Assembly (NCBI GenBank): GCA_035582835.1
Contig: JAYKAV010002673.1
Span: forward strand, 210,995 to 274,994
Direction: 5' to 3'
DNA: 64,000 bases
From: Phoebastria nigripes
Taxonomy: Eukaryota; Chordata; Aves; Procellariiformes; Diomedeidae
The first letter of the stretch is position 1. Each line of letters begins with the position of its first letter. The notes under the pieces were generated by a model that was not told the DNA's origin, searched no databases, and saw only the letters and a program-made list of their open reading frames with translations. Made by a program: the position numbers and the translations under genes. Below, one piece after another: positions 12,396 to 24,499 of this stretch.

Positions 12396-13035
12396 ACCAT
12401 AGAATCATACAATAGTTTGGGTTGGAAGGGACCTTTAGAGGTCATCTAGTCCAACCCCCTGCAATGAGCAGGGACATCTTCAACTAGATCAGGTTGCTCA
12501 GAGACTCGTCCAACCTGACCTTGAATGTTTCCAGGGATGGGGCATCTATCACCTCTCTGGGCAACCTGTGCCAGTGTTTCACCACCCTCAGCATAAAAAA
12601 TTTCTTCCTTATATCTAGGCTAAATCTACCCTCTTTTAGTTTAAAACCATTCCCCCTTGTCCTGTCACAACAGGCCCTGCTAAAAAGTTTGCTGCCATCT
12701 TTCCTATAAGCCCCCTTTAAGTACTGAAAGGCTGCAATAAGGTCTCCCCGAAGCCTTCTCTTCTCCAGGCTGAACAACCCCAACTCTCTCAGCTTTCTTC
12801 ACAGGAGAGGTGTTCCATCCCCCTGATCATTTTTGTGGCCCTCCTCTGGACCTGCTCCAACAGGTTCATGTCTTTCTTGTACTGAGGACTCCAGAGCTGG
12901 ATGCCATACTCCAGGTGGGGTCTCACCAGGGCAGAGGAGAGGGGCAGAATCACCTCCCTCGACCTGCTGGCCATGCTTCTTTTGATGCAGCCCAGGNTAC
13001 GGTTGGCCTTCTGGGCTGCGAGCGCACATTGCTCT
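12396..13035 (-). mobile_element. CR1 LINE fragment, antisense
   Basis: The minus strand reads as a CR1 reverse transcriptase C-terminus (for example [19 protein letters not shown] and [19 protein letters not shown]). The 3' end, with CATAGAATCAT and GGTTGGAAGGGACCT, lies at the low-coordinate end. The frame is broken near 12,790 and again upstream. Confidence 0.93.
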
Positions 13036-13673
13036 TACCTTACAGCATCTCAAACAGCACTAGTCTCTTGTGTTTATGCAACTAAATTATGTCTTGTTGA
13101 TTTGTGCCATCCTTTCATAAACAGGGAGTTTGGGTTTGTGTTCAAAAAAAGCACAAACTATTGGAAAAGTGTGGTAAGCAGCAAGTTGGAGGCTACCTTC
13201 CTTGGCAGTTGGTGACCTCAGTCACCCCAGCTCTGTTCTCCACTGGGTAGGGTGGCTTTGGGTAGAGTTTCTGTGCCCTGGTGCCCCAGGCTGTTAGGAG
13301 GAAATGGTGGAAATTACCTGATTGGGAAACACACCTGTTCATACGTACTGGGTGTATGCGCACTAACCACACTACACAGTGTGTGTCTTTGTGGGAAGGC
13401 AAGAAGCAAGGCCCCGGCNTTCCACCGAGAAGTAGCAGCAGTCATTTTGGTTTTAAGCCTCCGCTCTCCCCGCTCTCCCGCCCCGCCGCCAGGCGCCGCC
13501 CTCACACCGCGGCCATAGAGAGGACTACCATAGAGTGCGCGCCTGCCCCCTTGGCGGCCGGGCAGCGTTCTGCCACGCGGAAGCGGAAGCGGCCCCGGCG
13601 GCGCGCGGAGGGGCAGGGTCCGGCACGGGCCGGGGGCGGCGGCGGCGCGCGCGGCGCGCGCGGGGCCGGCGGC

Positions 13674-13827
13674 TTCTGGGCGGGGGGGAGGCTGGCGGGG
13701 CGCCGCNNNNNNNNNNNNNNNNNNNNNGCGGCCGTTGCCTGTGGGGCCGACCCAGCCCGCCGGCTGCGGGTGAGGCGGGCGCCGGGAGGGTCCCTTCTGG
13801 GCGGGGGGGAGGCTGGCGGGGCGCCGC
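13674..13827. repeat. 33-bp identical direct repeat flanking an assembly gap
   Basis: The 33 bases at 13,674-13,706 recur exactly at 13,795-13,827. The N run begins right after the first copy. This may be a real tandem repeat or a misjoined gap edge. Confidence 0.85.
13707..13727. other. Assembly gap (21 N)
   Basis: The only long N run in the window, in extremely GC-rich DNA that is hard to sequence. Confidence 0.98.
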
Positions 13828-14612
13828 TGTGCGCTGGCGGCCGGGGAACGCGTAGGGGAGCCGGCGGCGGAGAGTGCGGGTAACCCTGCTCGGCCCGGCC
13901 CGCTGGGGTCGGGGGGGTGGGTGGGCTTCCCCGCTGGCGTCTTCCCGGGCTCCCGCCCCGCCGCCCGGGCTCCTCCCGTCGGGGGCAGCTGGCGGCCTTC
14001 CCGCGGGCGGGTTGCGCGGCCGGTGGTGGTCGCTGGCTCCGGTGTGGCTGACGGCGCTCCCCCGCCTTGTACTGCTGAGGCTGCTCAGCGCTGCTCGGAG
14101 GGAGGGCGGTGGGGCTTCAGGCTTTTAAATAAAAGGGACGTTTTTCTCTCGTTGCAGACACCTTCCAAGTCTTTCTGCTGGAGAACGTGGGATCCGCCTC
14201 GGCACTAGCCTGCTGGGGTTTACTGGTTGTTAAGTAGACTTCAAAGCGGTGTGACATCGTTCCGCCAGTCCCTTCCTTCCTGAGAAAGGGTAGCTGCTTT
14301 CTGAGCCATCACATACCAACTTCATGTATTCCTAAGATTGTCAACAGCTTCTTGGTTTTTTTCCTGAGGCCTTACTGAGGTTTAATTACTTATAGGCTCT
14401 AGTGGTTGTAAAGTAATTTAAGATGTTTGTACTACTCAGTTTTAACTCTCTAATTGACTCTGGTATTAAGAGACATAATTTTAAATTGGGAATGGTTAAA
14501 TGGCCAAAGAATTCAATTATTTACGGATAAGGGCTATTTTATTTGACTACTGTTGGCCTGCAACTTAAACTTGCATCTTTTATGTTTTTTTATCCTATGC
14601 TTTTTCTGTGTT

Positions 14613-17600
14613 ATGGCTGCTGCAACAATAGTTCATGATACATCAGAAGCTGTAGAGCTCTGTGCTCCCTGTGGGTTATACCTTAAACCCATTACAAAAA
14701 TGACCATCAGTGTGGCACTTCCTCAGCTGAAACAACCGGGAAAATCCATTTCGAACTGGGAAGTGATGGAAAGATTGAAAGGGATGGTNCAAACTCATCA
14801 GTTTTCCACTCTGCGGATTTCTAAAAGCACAATGGATTTCATCCGGTTTGAAGGAGAGGTTGAGAACAAAAGTTTGGTTAAATCTTTTCTGGCATGCCTT
14901 GATGGCAAAACAATAAAGCTGAGTGGCTTCTCTGACATCTTAAAAGTCCGTGCTGCAGAATATAAGATTGACTTTCCTACCAGACATGACTGGGACTCGT
15001 TTTTCCGTGATGCGAAAGATATGAATGAAACTTTGCCAGGGGAAAGGCCAGATACTATTCACTTAGAGGGCTTACCTTGTAAGTGGTTTGCAGCAAAGGA
15101 CTCTGGCTCGGAAAAGCCAAGTGAAGAAGTCCTTGTAAAAGTTTTCAAGAAATTTGGAGAAATACGTAATGTGGACATACCCATGTTGGACCCTTACAGA
15201 GAAGAAATGACTGGCAGAAATTTTCACACTTTCAGTTTTGGAGGCCATTTAAATTTTGAAGCTTATGTTCAATATCGAGAGTATGCAGGTTTCATTAAGG
15301 CCATGAACGCCCTGCGAGGGATGAAGCTGATGTATAAAGGCGATGATGGCAAAGCAGTGGCTTGCAATATAAAGGTAAGAAACTGCAGGCTTTTCTATGG
15401 GAACCCATGTGAAAGACCAAGTACAACTAAATGTTATTTCCCTAGTGCTTAAAACCTACATCTGTACACTGTAGTGATGACAACAGGTGACACTAACAGC
15501 ACTAACGTAGTTTTATGGAACAGCCATAATAGAATTTTTAAAGGAAAATGGTTGAAGAAAGATGTGTTGTTAGATTACGTGAACAAAGTGGGTGGGGTTT
15601 TGCTTTTCTTTTAACAAGACAGTTCTAGAAATGAGAACCACTTGATAGAAGGAGCAAGTATACGAATGTGACCTGCTGAATAGTTTTTAGAAAGTAATAT
15701 GTATTTATAAATCTTGTCATATCACTTAAAATTCTAATTCTGAACAAGTTCAGACATATTTCACCAGAAGGCTGACTTTAAAGTGCATTGTTCTCTCTTG
15801 TGTTGACTATAAATAGAAATTTTGGGGGAGAATTTCACGGCCTCTGTATTTGGTGCCTGCATTGATAATGAGGTCTACCAGACAGGTGTCAGAACTGTGA
15901 AGTTTAATAGCATGTGGCCTGTACGGCCTGGGGAATACACAGTTGATCATTAGTGTACTTCGCATACCGGAAGGCCCCACAAAAATTTAAATGACAAAGT
16001 TAATCTGTAGCACAGTTTCCTGTGAATGCAGTATGTTTAATTCGTAATATTTACATACTGAGTTTTGCAGATCTTTTTTTCTGTAANGTCATTGCCTTAG
16101 AAAATACAACTATGACAGGAGAGAACAAGACACTCTGTTCAGATGTAGTATCTATGAAAGCATGGCCTGAAGAAAACTTGTTCTGATATGTTTGGAGGTG
16201 GTCCGTGCAACATATCGGTTGAGTGAAATGTTTGCGGATGTATTTCAGTATGCTCAATAGTCATTCATCAAATCAGAAAGTGTATTTCAGGAAAAAGCTT
16301 GAGTATTCCTTTGTGTAATGTGGGAACATGCAAATATTTATTCAAGTTGTAGTTCGGTCAGTATAAGTAAAATACTGTAATTTTTTGTCTTGTTATCAAA
16401 GTTTGTCAGTTGGAGCATAGAAACTGTTTGTACCTTGACCCTCAAGGTTCTCAAGGGGATGTGAAATTCAAACTGTCACTTACATGCAGGGGATCAGGGT
16501 TCCCAAATTTAGTTTGGCTGTGCAAGAGGAAGCATGCCTTCCTGGCAGCTGCCCTGGGGATTGATAAGAAAGAGAGAGGGCTGTGTTTGCGACTGTGCTG
16601 TCAGGACAGATCTCTCTCATACAAGGTCACAACACCTTGCCTGTTTCTACCTGTCTGTCCTTTTAGCCTGTTAGTGAAACATCATTTTACATAGAGCCTG
16701 GGTGAATTAAACTGCAGAGTATGTGCTCCTTGTTCTCTGCCCCATGGTTCGTGACGATGGGCCTGTGGGAATGTATTACAGACCCCTGCCTGCCTGCACG
16801 CAAGTGGTATCTAGAATGGGAGATTAGGACACCAGGGGTGTGATGTCTGCTGGTGTCCTGTTCCAGCGCACAGCTGCACATGGGCAAGGTGTGCTCATGT
16901 GTCCTGGAAGCTGAGCTTTTTCCCAGGTCTCATTGCTCAGATGTGTGTAACTTCCTTTTCTCTTGTGTTCCCAGTCTCAAACTTGGAGCTTCAGCCCAGT
17001 GTACCTCAATTTGGGAATCTTGGTGTTAGAATTGGTGGGGAGGCACTTGCTTAAGCCAGGGGCTGAATATTGTAGAACTCTTTCTTCTGCTGAACTTAAG
17101 GACCACAGTTGTAGACAGAAAGGGAGGCCTTTATTTAGGCCCATTTCTACCTAGTGCTGTACGTTCCCTAATAGCATAGATGAGTTGAAAGAGTTCTGTA
17201 TGTTCCTGTTCTGACAGGTTGAAAACATTGGACAGCCAGGGCCTAAACCACATTAGGGTTTACTTTTGGATGTCAGACACACACAGAAGTGTAAACTGGT
17301 ACCTGATTGTGTTAGGGTGCAGGCATTTAGCTCCCAGTTATCTGCTTATAGTACTCTGGTGCTTGCTCTGGGCACATAGAGAAGTTCCCTTTGTTTTGAA
17401 AAAGGTTTTATATTTCTAATTGTACTTACACTGCAGTTTGGACACCTTTGTGCTAGGTTAAAATTGTTGGGGTTTGTGTAGATTGTTGGGTGTTTTGTTT
17501 TTTTTTTTTGTCTACTTAAAACTGTTTTCAATTGTATCCTGTAAAGGTTTCTTTTGACTCAACAAAACACCTCAGTGATGCATCAATTAAGAAGCGTCAG

Positions 17601-20600
17601 CTTGAAAGGCAAAAGCTTCAAGAGCTTGAGAAACAGAGAGAAGAACAAAAACGTAAAGAGAAAGAAGCNGAGGAAAAACAGAAAGAGGAAGAAAGGTATT
17701 TATCGCTTATTGCACAGTTATATTTTTAACAATCAGGCATAACAAAACTGTAGTTGCTCTTTCATATCAGCATCAATAGATAGAAAATAACTAAACACAG
17801 GTTTCCTTTCAAAGATCTACTCCTGTAGCTAAAGTGAAGCATTTAAAACTGAGTGAGAATATTGTGGTCCTTTTGAGGAAATAGGGTTCAGGGATTATGA
17901 GATTTGGAGAAGACTGTTTTACACCTTTTTTTTTTTTTTTCCTTGAACTGTAATTCCAAGAGCTGGGAACTTACATGATGTGTAGTCATTCTGATGGAAA
18001 AATGTGCGTTGTAAATGGAGAATAGAAAATAATGCACTAGTTCTACTACTAAGTAACTTCAACATTATAAAGCTCATTTGTTCTTAACATCAATATTTTT
18101 CCAGGAAAGGGATGGGATACAAGCATATCTTAACAGTGACATTTTAAGAAAATGTATAGGGGTGCAAATGTCATAAGACAGCTATTCAGAATATAAACAC
18201 AAATGGAGCAAATTGTTTCAGAGGTTGTATGGTGTCCATTTGCCTTGATGTGTATAAATTCTCATTGCTTAATGTTTAGATATTAAACAGTTTCTGAAAC
18301 TGTAAGGTTATTTAGATTATCACTAATCCTTATGTCCAGTTCAAAATATTAAATCTGCAAAATACTAGATTTCCTAAAAATCGTGCCATTAGAGACCTGA
18401 TCTCAGAAACCCTCAGCCTTTTACATAAGCTACCATTTTGTCCTAATGACTGAAATAAAAACCACCAACCCCTGCACACATTAATTGGCTTGGTAATTTT
18501 CTTCTCACTATGATGATTCACTGCCCAGCTGCCTGATGTATTGTTATTGTCTCTGGTCGAATTGTTTTAAAAAAAATAAATTTTTGTTGTAGCCATGTTT
18601 TATGTTTGGATTCCAATTTGCTTTTAAATATTGACAGGTTGATGATTGTTTGCTGTCACAACTAATGGTTAAAATGTTCACTGTTTTCTACTTCTGGTTT
18701 TCAGTAATCAACAAGAGTTACTTAAACAAATTTACTCAAAGTACAAAATACATTTTTATGTAGAGTAGGAGTCTAAAATTGTACTTGCCCTAGATAAGGT
18801 AAAAATATTAATCTCTTTTTAGGAAGCAGAGAGAGCTTGAAGAATATGAGAGAGAGAGAAAAAGAGAAGAAAAGTTGCGCAAGAGAGAACAGAAACAGAA
18901 AGATCGTGAAGTTCGACGAAACAAAAAGCAACTTGAAAAGCTTCAAGCTGAAGAACAGAAAAAACTGCAAGAGAAGATAAAATTAGAAGAAAGGAAGCTC
19001 CTGTTAGCTCAGAGAAATCTTCAGTCCATTAGACTAATTGCAGAACTGCTAAGCAGGGCAAAGGTAACTTCAATATTTATTTCAGAAGCTAATGAAGATC
19101 CTAGCAGAACAAAGCCTTTTACTGACTTGAGAGGGGGTGGGGAGCGCTGTTCATTAAACAACAGATTTAGTACCTCTCCAGATGCTATTCCTTAGACCAA
19201 AAATTCAAAAAAGTGCAATGAAACAGTATTTCTCCCTTGGTAAAATAAGCACATATAGGTACATGGAAGAGTGAACTTGAACCTGTAGTCCTGAATAGCA
19301 TTTTTTATCTGTAAACTAATTGGCAGGCTTGCTCTTAAGTCCAGTAAAAGAATGTGTAAGCATGATAAAGTGAACTAAACACAGAGGATAAGATGCAAGA
19401 CTCCTTATTTCTAATTCCAGTTTTGATGCTGTTTCCCATCTGGCTTTCAGCAGTTCTATTAACTATTCTTTGCAGTTTCAGAGAATGAGCTTTCATTATT
19501 TGATGTTTGAAAATGTGCAGAATGATCTTTCTGTAGGAAAAGTACTGTCAGCTAAGGTTTCAAATGTTAGATCTTGTCTCTCTAACAGTATTATTTTTCA
19601 CTGAAACAGGATGTCATTTGCTTAAGACTTGGATAAAGTCACATTAGGGTGTAATGTAATGTATGTTAAGTATTTTCTGTAGAAATGAAAAACTGTGTGG
19701 CAAAGGACAGGTTTTTTTTTTCCCCTTGATGCCAGTGTACCTCAGGAGTGTTTTTGAACTCATACAGTGCTATGTGGTCAGTTATATGCTAGGAGAAGGG
19801 AGAAATATTTCTTGCAGGCTTTGTAACTTTGCAGCTGTGAAATAGAAAGGTTATCTGATAAAAGAGAGTAGTGTGTTTCTTTCACTCCCAGAATTTTGAG
19901 GTCTACACTAAGCCGTTTGTCTGGGTCAGAATAAAAAAAAAAGTTTGAACCTTCTTCTTCAGTATCATGAGTTTCTAAAGTGGTTGACAAAATGAAAATC
20001 AGTTTCTACATAATATGTATGTGTTTAATTATTTGCTGTTTTTATGGATTCATTGTAAAGTCATCTATGAACCACAGATTGTAATCATCTAAGAGAAATT
20101 CATGTTTTAAATTTGACTGAAACCTTCAAGTGTTGACCCTGATAAATGTATTTTAATATTTCAAATTTCACATGTTTGTTCTAGCTTGTGTGTTACTCTC
20201 GTCATATTAAGGAGCCATAAAGACCAAGCTTTGTTTTTGCCTTGTGAAACAGCAAGGTGAAATTAACACGCAGAAGAGTTTGTGGACTAATACTAATGTT
20301 TCACCTTACAACAGTTGTGTGTTAGTGGGTTTTTTCTTTGGTTGGTTTTGGTTCTTTTCCCTTCAAGAGGGAAACACCAGTTTATTTTTGGGATGGTTAA
20401 GTTCTGTTTGTTAGATTTTATTTTCTTGCCATATTGCTGCTTTTGTGTTATGGTATAACTTGGAAGCATGAGCAGGTCTATNAATCTTTTTTTGTTTGCT
20501 CTTACTTTCCCTTTCACTATCTTTCAGACAGTAAAGCTTTTGGAGCAAGAACATAATGAAGAAAAGATTCGTCTTCAGCAGCTAGAGGAGAGACGAAGGC

Positions 20601-21460
20601 TCCAGGAGGCTGAGCTCAAACGTGTGGAAGAGGAAAAAGAGAGAGCACTGGGGTTGCAGAGAAAGGAAAAGGAACTGAGGGAGAAACTACTGAACAATCT
20701 TCTGAGCAAGAAAATGGATGCAGTTAATCAAAACAAAGAAGAAACGGAAGCATCTCAGTCTGACATGCCAAAAACCCCTAGTGGTGTTCCACACACTGTG
20801 TCATCCAGCTGCATCACTTCTACCTCAGGACAGGCTGTTACAGGCAAACTGGCTCCCGGCTCTCAAGGAGAAGTAGCATCCCCTGAGAGTGTAAACACTC
20901 AATGCAAGTACTTGAATGGCAACATTCATGACAAAGTTCATGTCAAAGAAGGTCAGAAACTTCATACCACAAACTCTGAGAGGTGTTCTGAGAAAAGAAG
21001 TTCAGGGGTACTTTCATGTGTTCCTGCCAATAACCAGCAGCAGAAGAGCCTTTCTAGCTATGACCAGAATACGTGCAGGAAGGACTCACACTGTGAGCAG
21101 GGCAAACGTAGCACAGAGCCAAGGAGAAGAAAGAGCCGTTCATGTAGCAGCATAAACACTGATGAGAGTAAGGGTAAACGAGAGAGGAGCAGACACAGAA
21201 GAGATGTGAGTTATCAGGATGAAAAGCGCAGGAAAGAAAGGAGGTGGTATAGACACTCTAGCAGAAGTTACAGTCCTCGACGAAGCCATAGTCCTCGTCG
21301 AAGAAGTGTAAGCCCCAGACGTTCACGTTACAGAAGAACTCGCAGTAGCGAACGTAAACGAGACAGAAGAGAAAGAAGTCATAGTCGCAGAAGCGTAAGC
21401 AGGAGACGAAGGCACCGGAGGAGATCACTGAGTAAGCAAAGGAGTACTTGGAGTGGGTAG
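14613..21460 (+). CDS. AKAP17A: AKAP17A (splicing factor / PKA anchoring protein 17A), four coding exons
   Basis: Coding exons are 14,613-15,374, 17,547-17,695, 18,823-19,063 and 20,528-21,460, all bounded by AG/GT, joining to 694 codons plus TAG, almost the length I recall for human AKAP17A. The start is the ATG giving MAAATIVHDTSEA, which matches the human N-terminus; the upstream open frame lacks an ATG. Exon 1 (residues 1-254) is strongly conserved and ends in an RRM-like region (about 149-254). Exons 2-3 and the start of exon 4 form a Lys/Glu/Arg-rich coiled coil (about 260-435). The C-terminus from about 582 is an Arg/Ser-rich tail. Human AKAP17A (XE7, SFRS17A) is a nuclear-speckle protein that binds PKA regulatory subunits and affects alternative splicing; the same role is inferred here. 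Two Ns (14,789 and 17,669) are silent. The CpG island fits broad expression. Confidence 0.96.
15375..20527 (+). other. AKAP17A introns
   Basis: Three introns (15,375-17,546, 17,696-18,822 and 19,064-20,527), all GT-AG. The first and last split between codons; the middle one splits a codon after its second base. I see no embedded gene or recognisable repeat in them. Confidence 0.9.
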
Positions 21461-23861
21461 TGGAGGCCTTGGCTCCTTGGAAAGGCTGTGGTTGGACAAA
21501 AGGGCCAGAAAGTTGTAAACGAGACCTCATCGATGTGACTGCTATAGAAAACAGTTTGTTTCAACCAATGCTTAACTTGCATCTAGTCCCTGAAATCAAG
21601 AAAATAGATGCGTGATTTTTTTGACGTTCTTTCGTGCTTTGTTGTCTCTTTCTAGGTTTCTACCACAATGTAGGTATAACCACCCGTGCTTGTGCTCGAG
21701 TTCCTACAGTGCTAAAAGCTAACCTGTTTTCTTGATTTTCAGTTTTCTAAACCTTAATTTTAATCAGTTAAGTTTTTACCTCTGTATCGCCTAATTTGGC
21801 TTGAGAAGTACATGGGTGCCAGTTATAGGAACTCCAGACATGACAAGCTATTACATACAGATTTGACTTAAAATGCTTGCTGGTGCAGTCAATGAAATCA
21901 CATTTAACAAAGTAGAGTTTTTGCTGATTGAGATGGATAGCAGGACTTTCATATAGTTCTTAAAACTGACTATAAAGATATGCAGGATATCTTTTAAACT
22001 GCTATGATTCCTTCATATGTCTGTATGGTGCCAAGCTTTGTGGCCCAAATTATTCTGGCATGTAATGCCGTTTGTATAATAATACTTTCCATGTAAGAGA
22101 GGCACACTGATGTAGGAAGTAAGAAGCAGTGGTAAAATGGTTGAAAAGTTCTGTTATTTTGTTGANATATTTGGCTTTGTAATTACTTCAGGTGGCATAG
22201 AGCCACTTGAAGCATTTTTTCAGGTACATAAAGAGCTAGCCATTGTCTTTTGAAAAAGGGGCCTTCTTGCTAAATTATTTTTACTTGTGGTGTTGGAAAG
22301 TAAGGCTGCAGTGTCTCTTGTTAAATCCATTTAAGAATACTTTTGCTTCTAAAATGCAGCTCAGGAATATTAAAAGCTATAACATTACAGTGAAAGAGTT
22401 TATTTTGCCTTTTTATGGTAAAATTAAAAAGAAAACTGTTTCCAGTGAACTGAAGTTGCTGTGTTCATATGTCAGTATATTAAAATCTGCAGAAGTGTTG
22501 TATGAGAACCCATTTGTTGAAAAAATCACTCGGCACATTTGAATAATGAAGCTCAGCCACTCTTCTTGATGGTCCTGTTGTGTACAGCTATGTCAACTGT
22601 TAATTCAGCAGGACATGTGCTCTTTATCTACAGCCTTCAGATGCCATTTTGCTCACACTGATGCATCAAATCAAAGTGCATCCCTTTCCTGGAGTGCCTG
22701 AGGAGCACACTGGTGCTGCAGCTCAGCTGGATCCCTGGCTGGCTGAGTTTGTCTTTGTTGCTTTCAGTGAATCCATGCGGGGTTTGTTTCTTACTAGACC
22801 ATGCTGCTGAAATCTTTGTAGTTACTAGCTGTNGAAAGAAAAGGTAGACGTTCTTCTATCTTCCTGTCAATTCATGTTTTTAAAGATCTCCAATTAATTA
22901 TGTTACTTCTCAAGTTTTGTGACTTCTCTTGTGAGTTTCACCACTGTCTTGGGGGCTGAGCGCTAGACTGATTTATCTAATCATCTCACCACCACCAATC
23001 TCTTGAATTCTGAGCAGTTGCTTTCTGCAGAGAGTTCATTTTTCTACTATCTTTGTTAGTGTTAAAAGCCTATCTACCTGAATATGAGTTCATCTTTAGT
23101 AATGATTTAGCTAAAATCCAATCTCATGTTGGTTGCAAGTATTTGATAAGGCTGATGGGATGCCTGTTTGTAAATGCATGCAATTCTGCTTAGCCTGCTC
23201 TTAAATACTGACATGCTGTCCATGGTAACACCACATTTTAAAAAAAGTGTATTCTGTCTGCAATTATGTGAGAAGTTTGACTAAAGGCTAATGGTCAGTA
23301 CTAATGTCTTTGAGCTCAGGATTAGATTCTTACTAGTATTTCTGCAGTATATTTCTACTGTGGATTTCCACTGGGATTGATACGTTGGGTGGGGGTCTTG
23401 GTGATGTATTATGTAAGTAATTGGGGAGATGCTGGTTTATAATGCTACTTTCAGGAAGTCATCAAGCTATGAATGCAGTGTCATTGCCAAGAGTGGAAGC
23501 AGTTAANGCAGTGGCAGTCACGAAAAAGTGTTGGAGTCATACTAGAAGAATCCAACAGATATTGTTAGTTGATATGAAAAAAGACTGTGCTTGATAGGTT
23601 TTTTTGCTCCAGAGAAGGCGCCAAGAACAGGTTTCATATCCCACCCTGAAATGATTAAATTCCATAAGCTCCCCTGATGTTTAGGGCAATTTCTGAGGCC
23701 AGAAAAGGTAATTGTGGGGAGGATGTTCAGCTGTGAGGCTTTGATAATCATTCAGCGTACCACACCATATCCAGCACTGGCTTNATACAATGTCCTGAAA
23801 GTGCAGTAACATAAAGTAACTCAATTGTTTATAGTGCTTGTATTATTTCTTCTTTTCACAG
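21461..23861 (+). other. AKAP17A 3' UTR and downstream flank
   Basis: AT-rich DNA directly after the AKAP17A stop. Several ATTAAA-type hexamers occur between about 22,370 and 22,490, but no canonical AATAAA stands out, so the 3' end is unresolved. The 99-codon open frame at 22,243-22,542 looks like UTR noise. Confidence 0.55.
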
Positions 23862-23969
23862 CAGCTTCAGGAAGAAAAGCCCGAAAGTGCTTTGAAGCTA
23901 CTTGCAAATGCTTACTTTCCAAAATGCAGAGGGAATGTGGAAGAAGTCCTCTTTCAGTTGGCCAGCTGA
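23862..23969 (+). CDS. Orphan coding-like terminal exon (35 codons plus stop), unassigned
   Basis: A good polypyrimidine tract and acceptor (TTTCTTCTTTTCACAG) precede 35 codons, beginning QLQEEKPESALKLLANAYFP and ending VLFQLAS then TGA at 23,967-23,969. The composition looks like real protein (amphipathic, no low complexity). It could be an alternative last exon of AKAP17A, since phase-0 donor-like GTAAGC sites exist in the last coding exon at 21,308 and 21,395, though both have weak -1 bases. It could also belong to an unknown gene or be chance. There is no independent proof of transcription. Confidence 0.35.
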   Translation, partial: QLQEEKPESALKLLANAYFPKCRGNVEEVLFQLAS

Positions 23970-24150
23970 ACCCAATCAAAACCTCTTAAAACTCCTAGTA
24001 CCTGAAGTTGCCCAGTAACTGCTCAGTGCAGAGTTTTATCTAGTCTAACACTTAGCAGTATTGTTGCTTCAGGTATGTGTTTTGCATCAAAGNTCTCTAA
24101 AATCTTTTCAGTGCTGAATCCTCTGAAATGGATATTGTGTCATCTGTCTT

Positions 24151-24495
24151 TGTACTGGGTCTGGCTGTGATGGAGTTAACTTTCTTCATAGCTGCTGGTA
24201 TGGTGCCGTGTTTTGGATTTGTGACAAGCAGCGTTGATAACACCCCAATGCTTTACCTATTGCAGAGCAGTGCTTGCACAGTGTCAAAGCCTTCTCCGTT
24301 TCCCATTTTGTGTACACACCCCCGGTATGCTGAGGTTGGGAGGGGACACAGCTGGGAGAGCTGACCCCAACTGACCAAAGGGATATCCTGTGCCATATAA
24401 CATCATGCTCAACAATAAAAATGGGGGCTTTTGTCTTTCCAAGGTAGCCATTGCTCCAAGACTNNNNGGGCATCAGTTTGCTTGTGGTCTTCATT
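24151..24495 (+). mobile_element. ERVL-type LTR, 3'-truncated, TGTACTGGG subfamily
   Basis: Starts TGTACTGGGTCTGGCTGTGA and aligns with the reverse complements of the LTRs at 59,902-60,452 and 62,652-63,164, but ends near GGGCATCAGTTTGCTTGTGG. A run of four Ns lies at about 24,464-24,467. Confidence 0.82.
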
Positions 24496-24499
24496 GATG

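Larger units (their letters stand above)
13420..14130 (+). promoter_or_regulatory. CpG island and likely AKAP17A promoter with noncoding first exon
   Basis: A sharp rise in GC and CpG density with many GC-box-like GGGCGG motifs, directly upstream of AKAP17A. A plausible noncoding exon 1 ends at a GCGG|GTAACC donor (exon end about 13,879). A strong acceptor (TTTCTCTCGTTGCAG) sits at 14,157 and probably opens the second transcribed exon. Transcription start and the exact 5' UTR splicing cannot be fixed from sequence alone. A 21-base assembly gap lies inside. Confidence 0.75.

Noticed and set aside
13281..14208. Long open frames in the CpG island
   Set aside because: Arg/Gly/Ala-rich frames in GC-rich DNA with few stops; they overlap on several frames and cross the assembly gap.
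14553..14612. N-terminal extension of AKAP17A (20 residues, hydrophobic)
   Set aside because: It starts at TTG, not ATG, looks like pyrimidine-rich UTR, and the next ATG gives the N-terminus known for AKAP17A.
22243..22542. 99-codon open frame downstream of AKAP17A
   Set aside because: No recognisable domain, AT-rich composition, and its position fits the 3' UTR.
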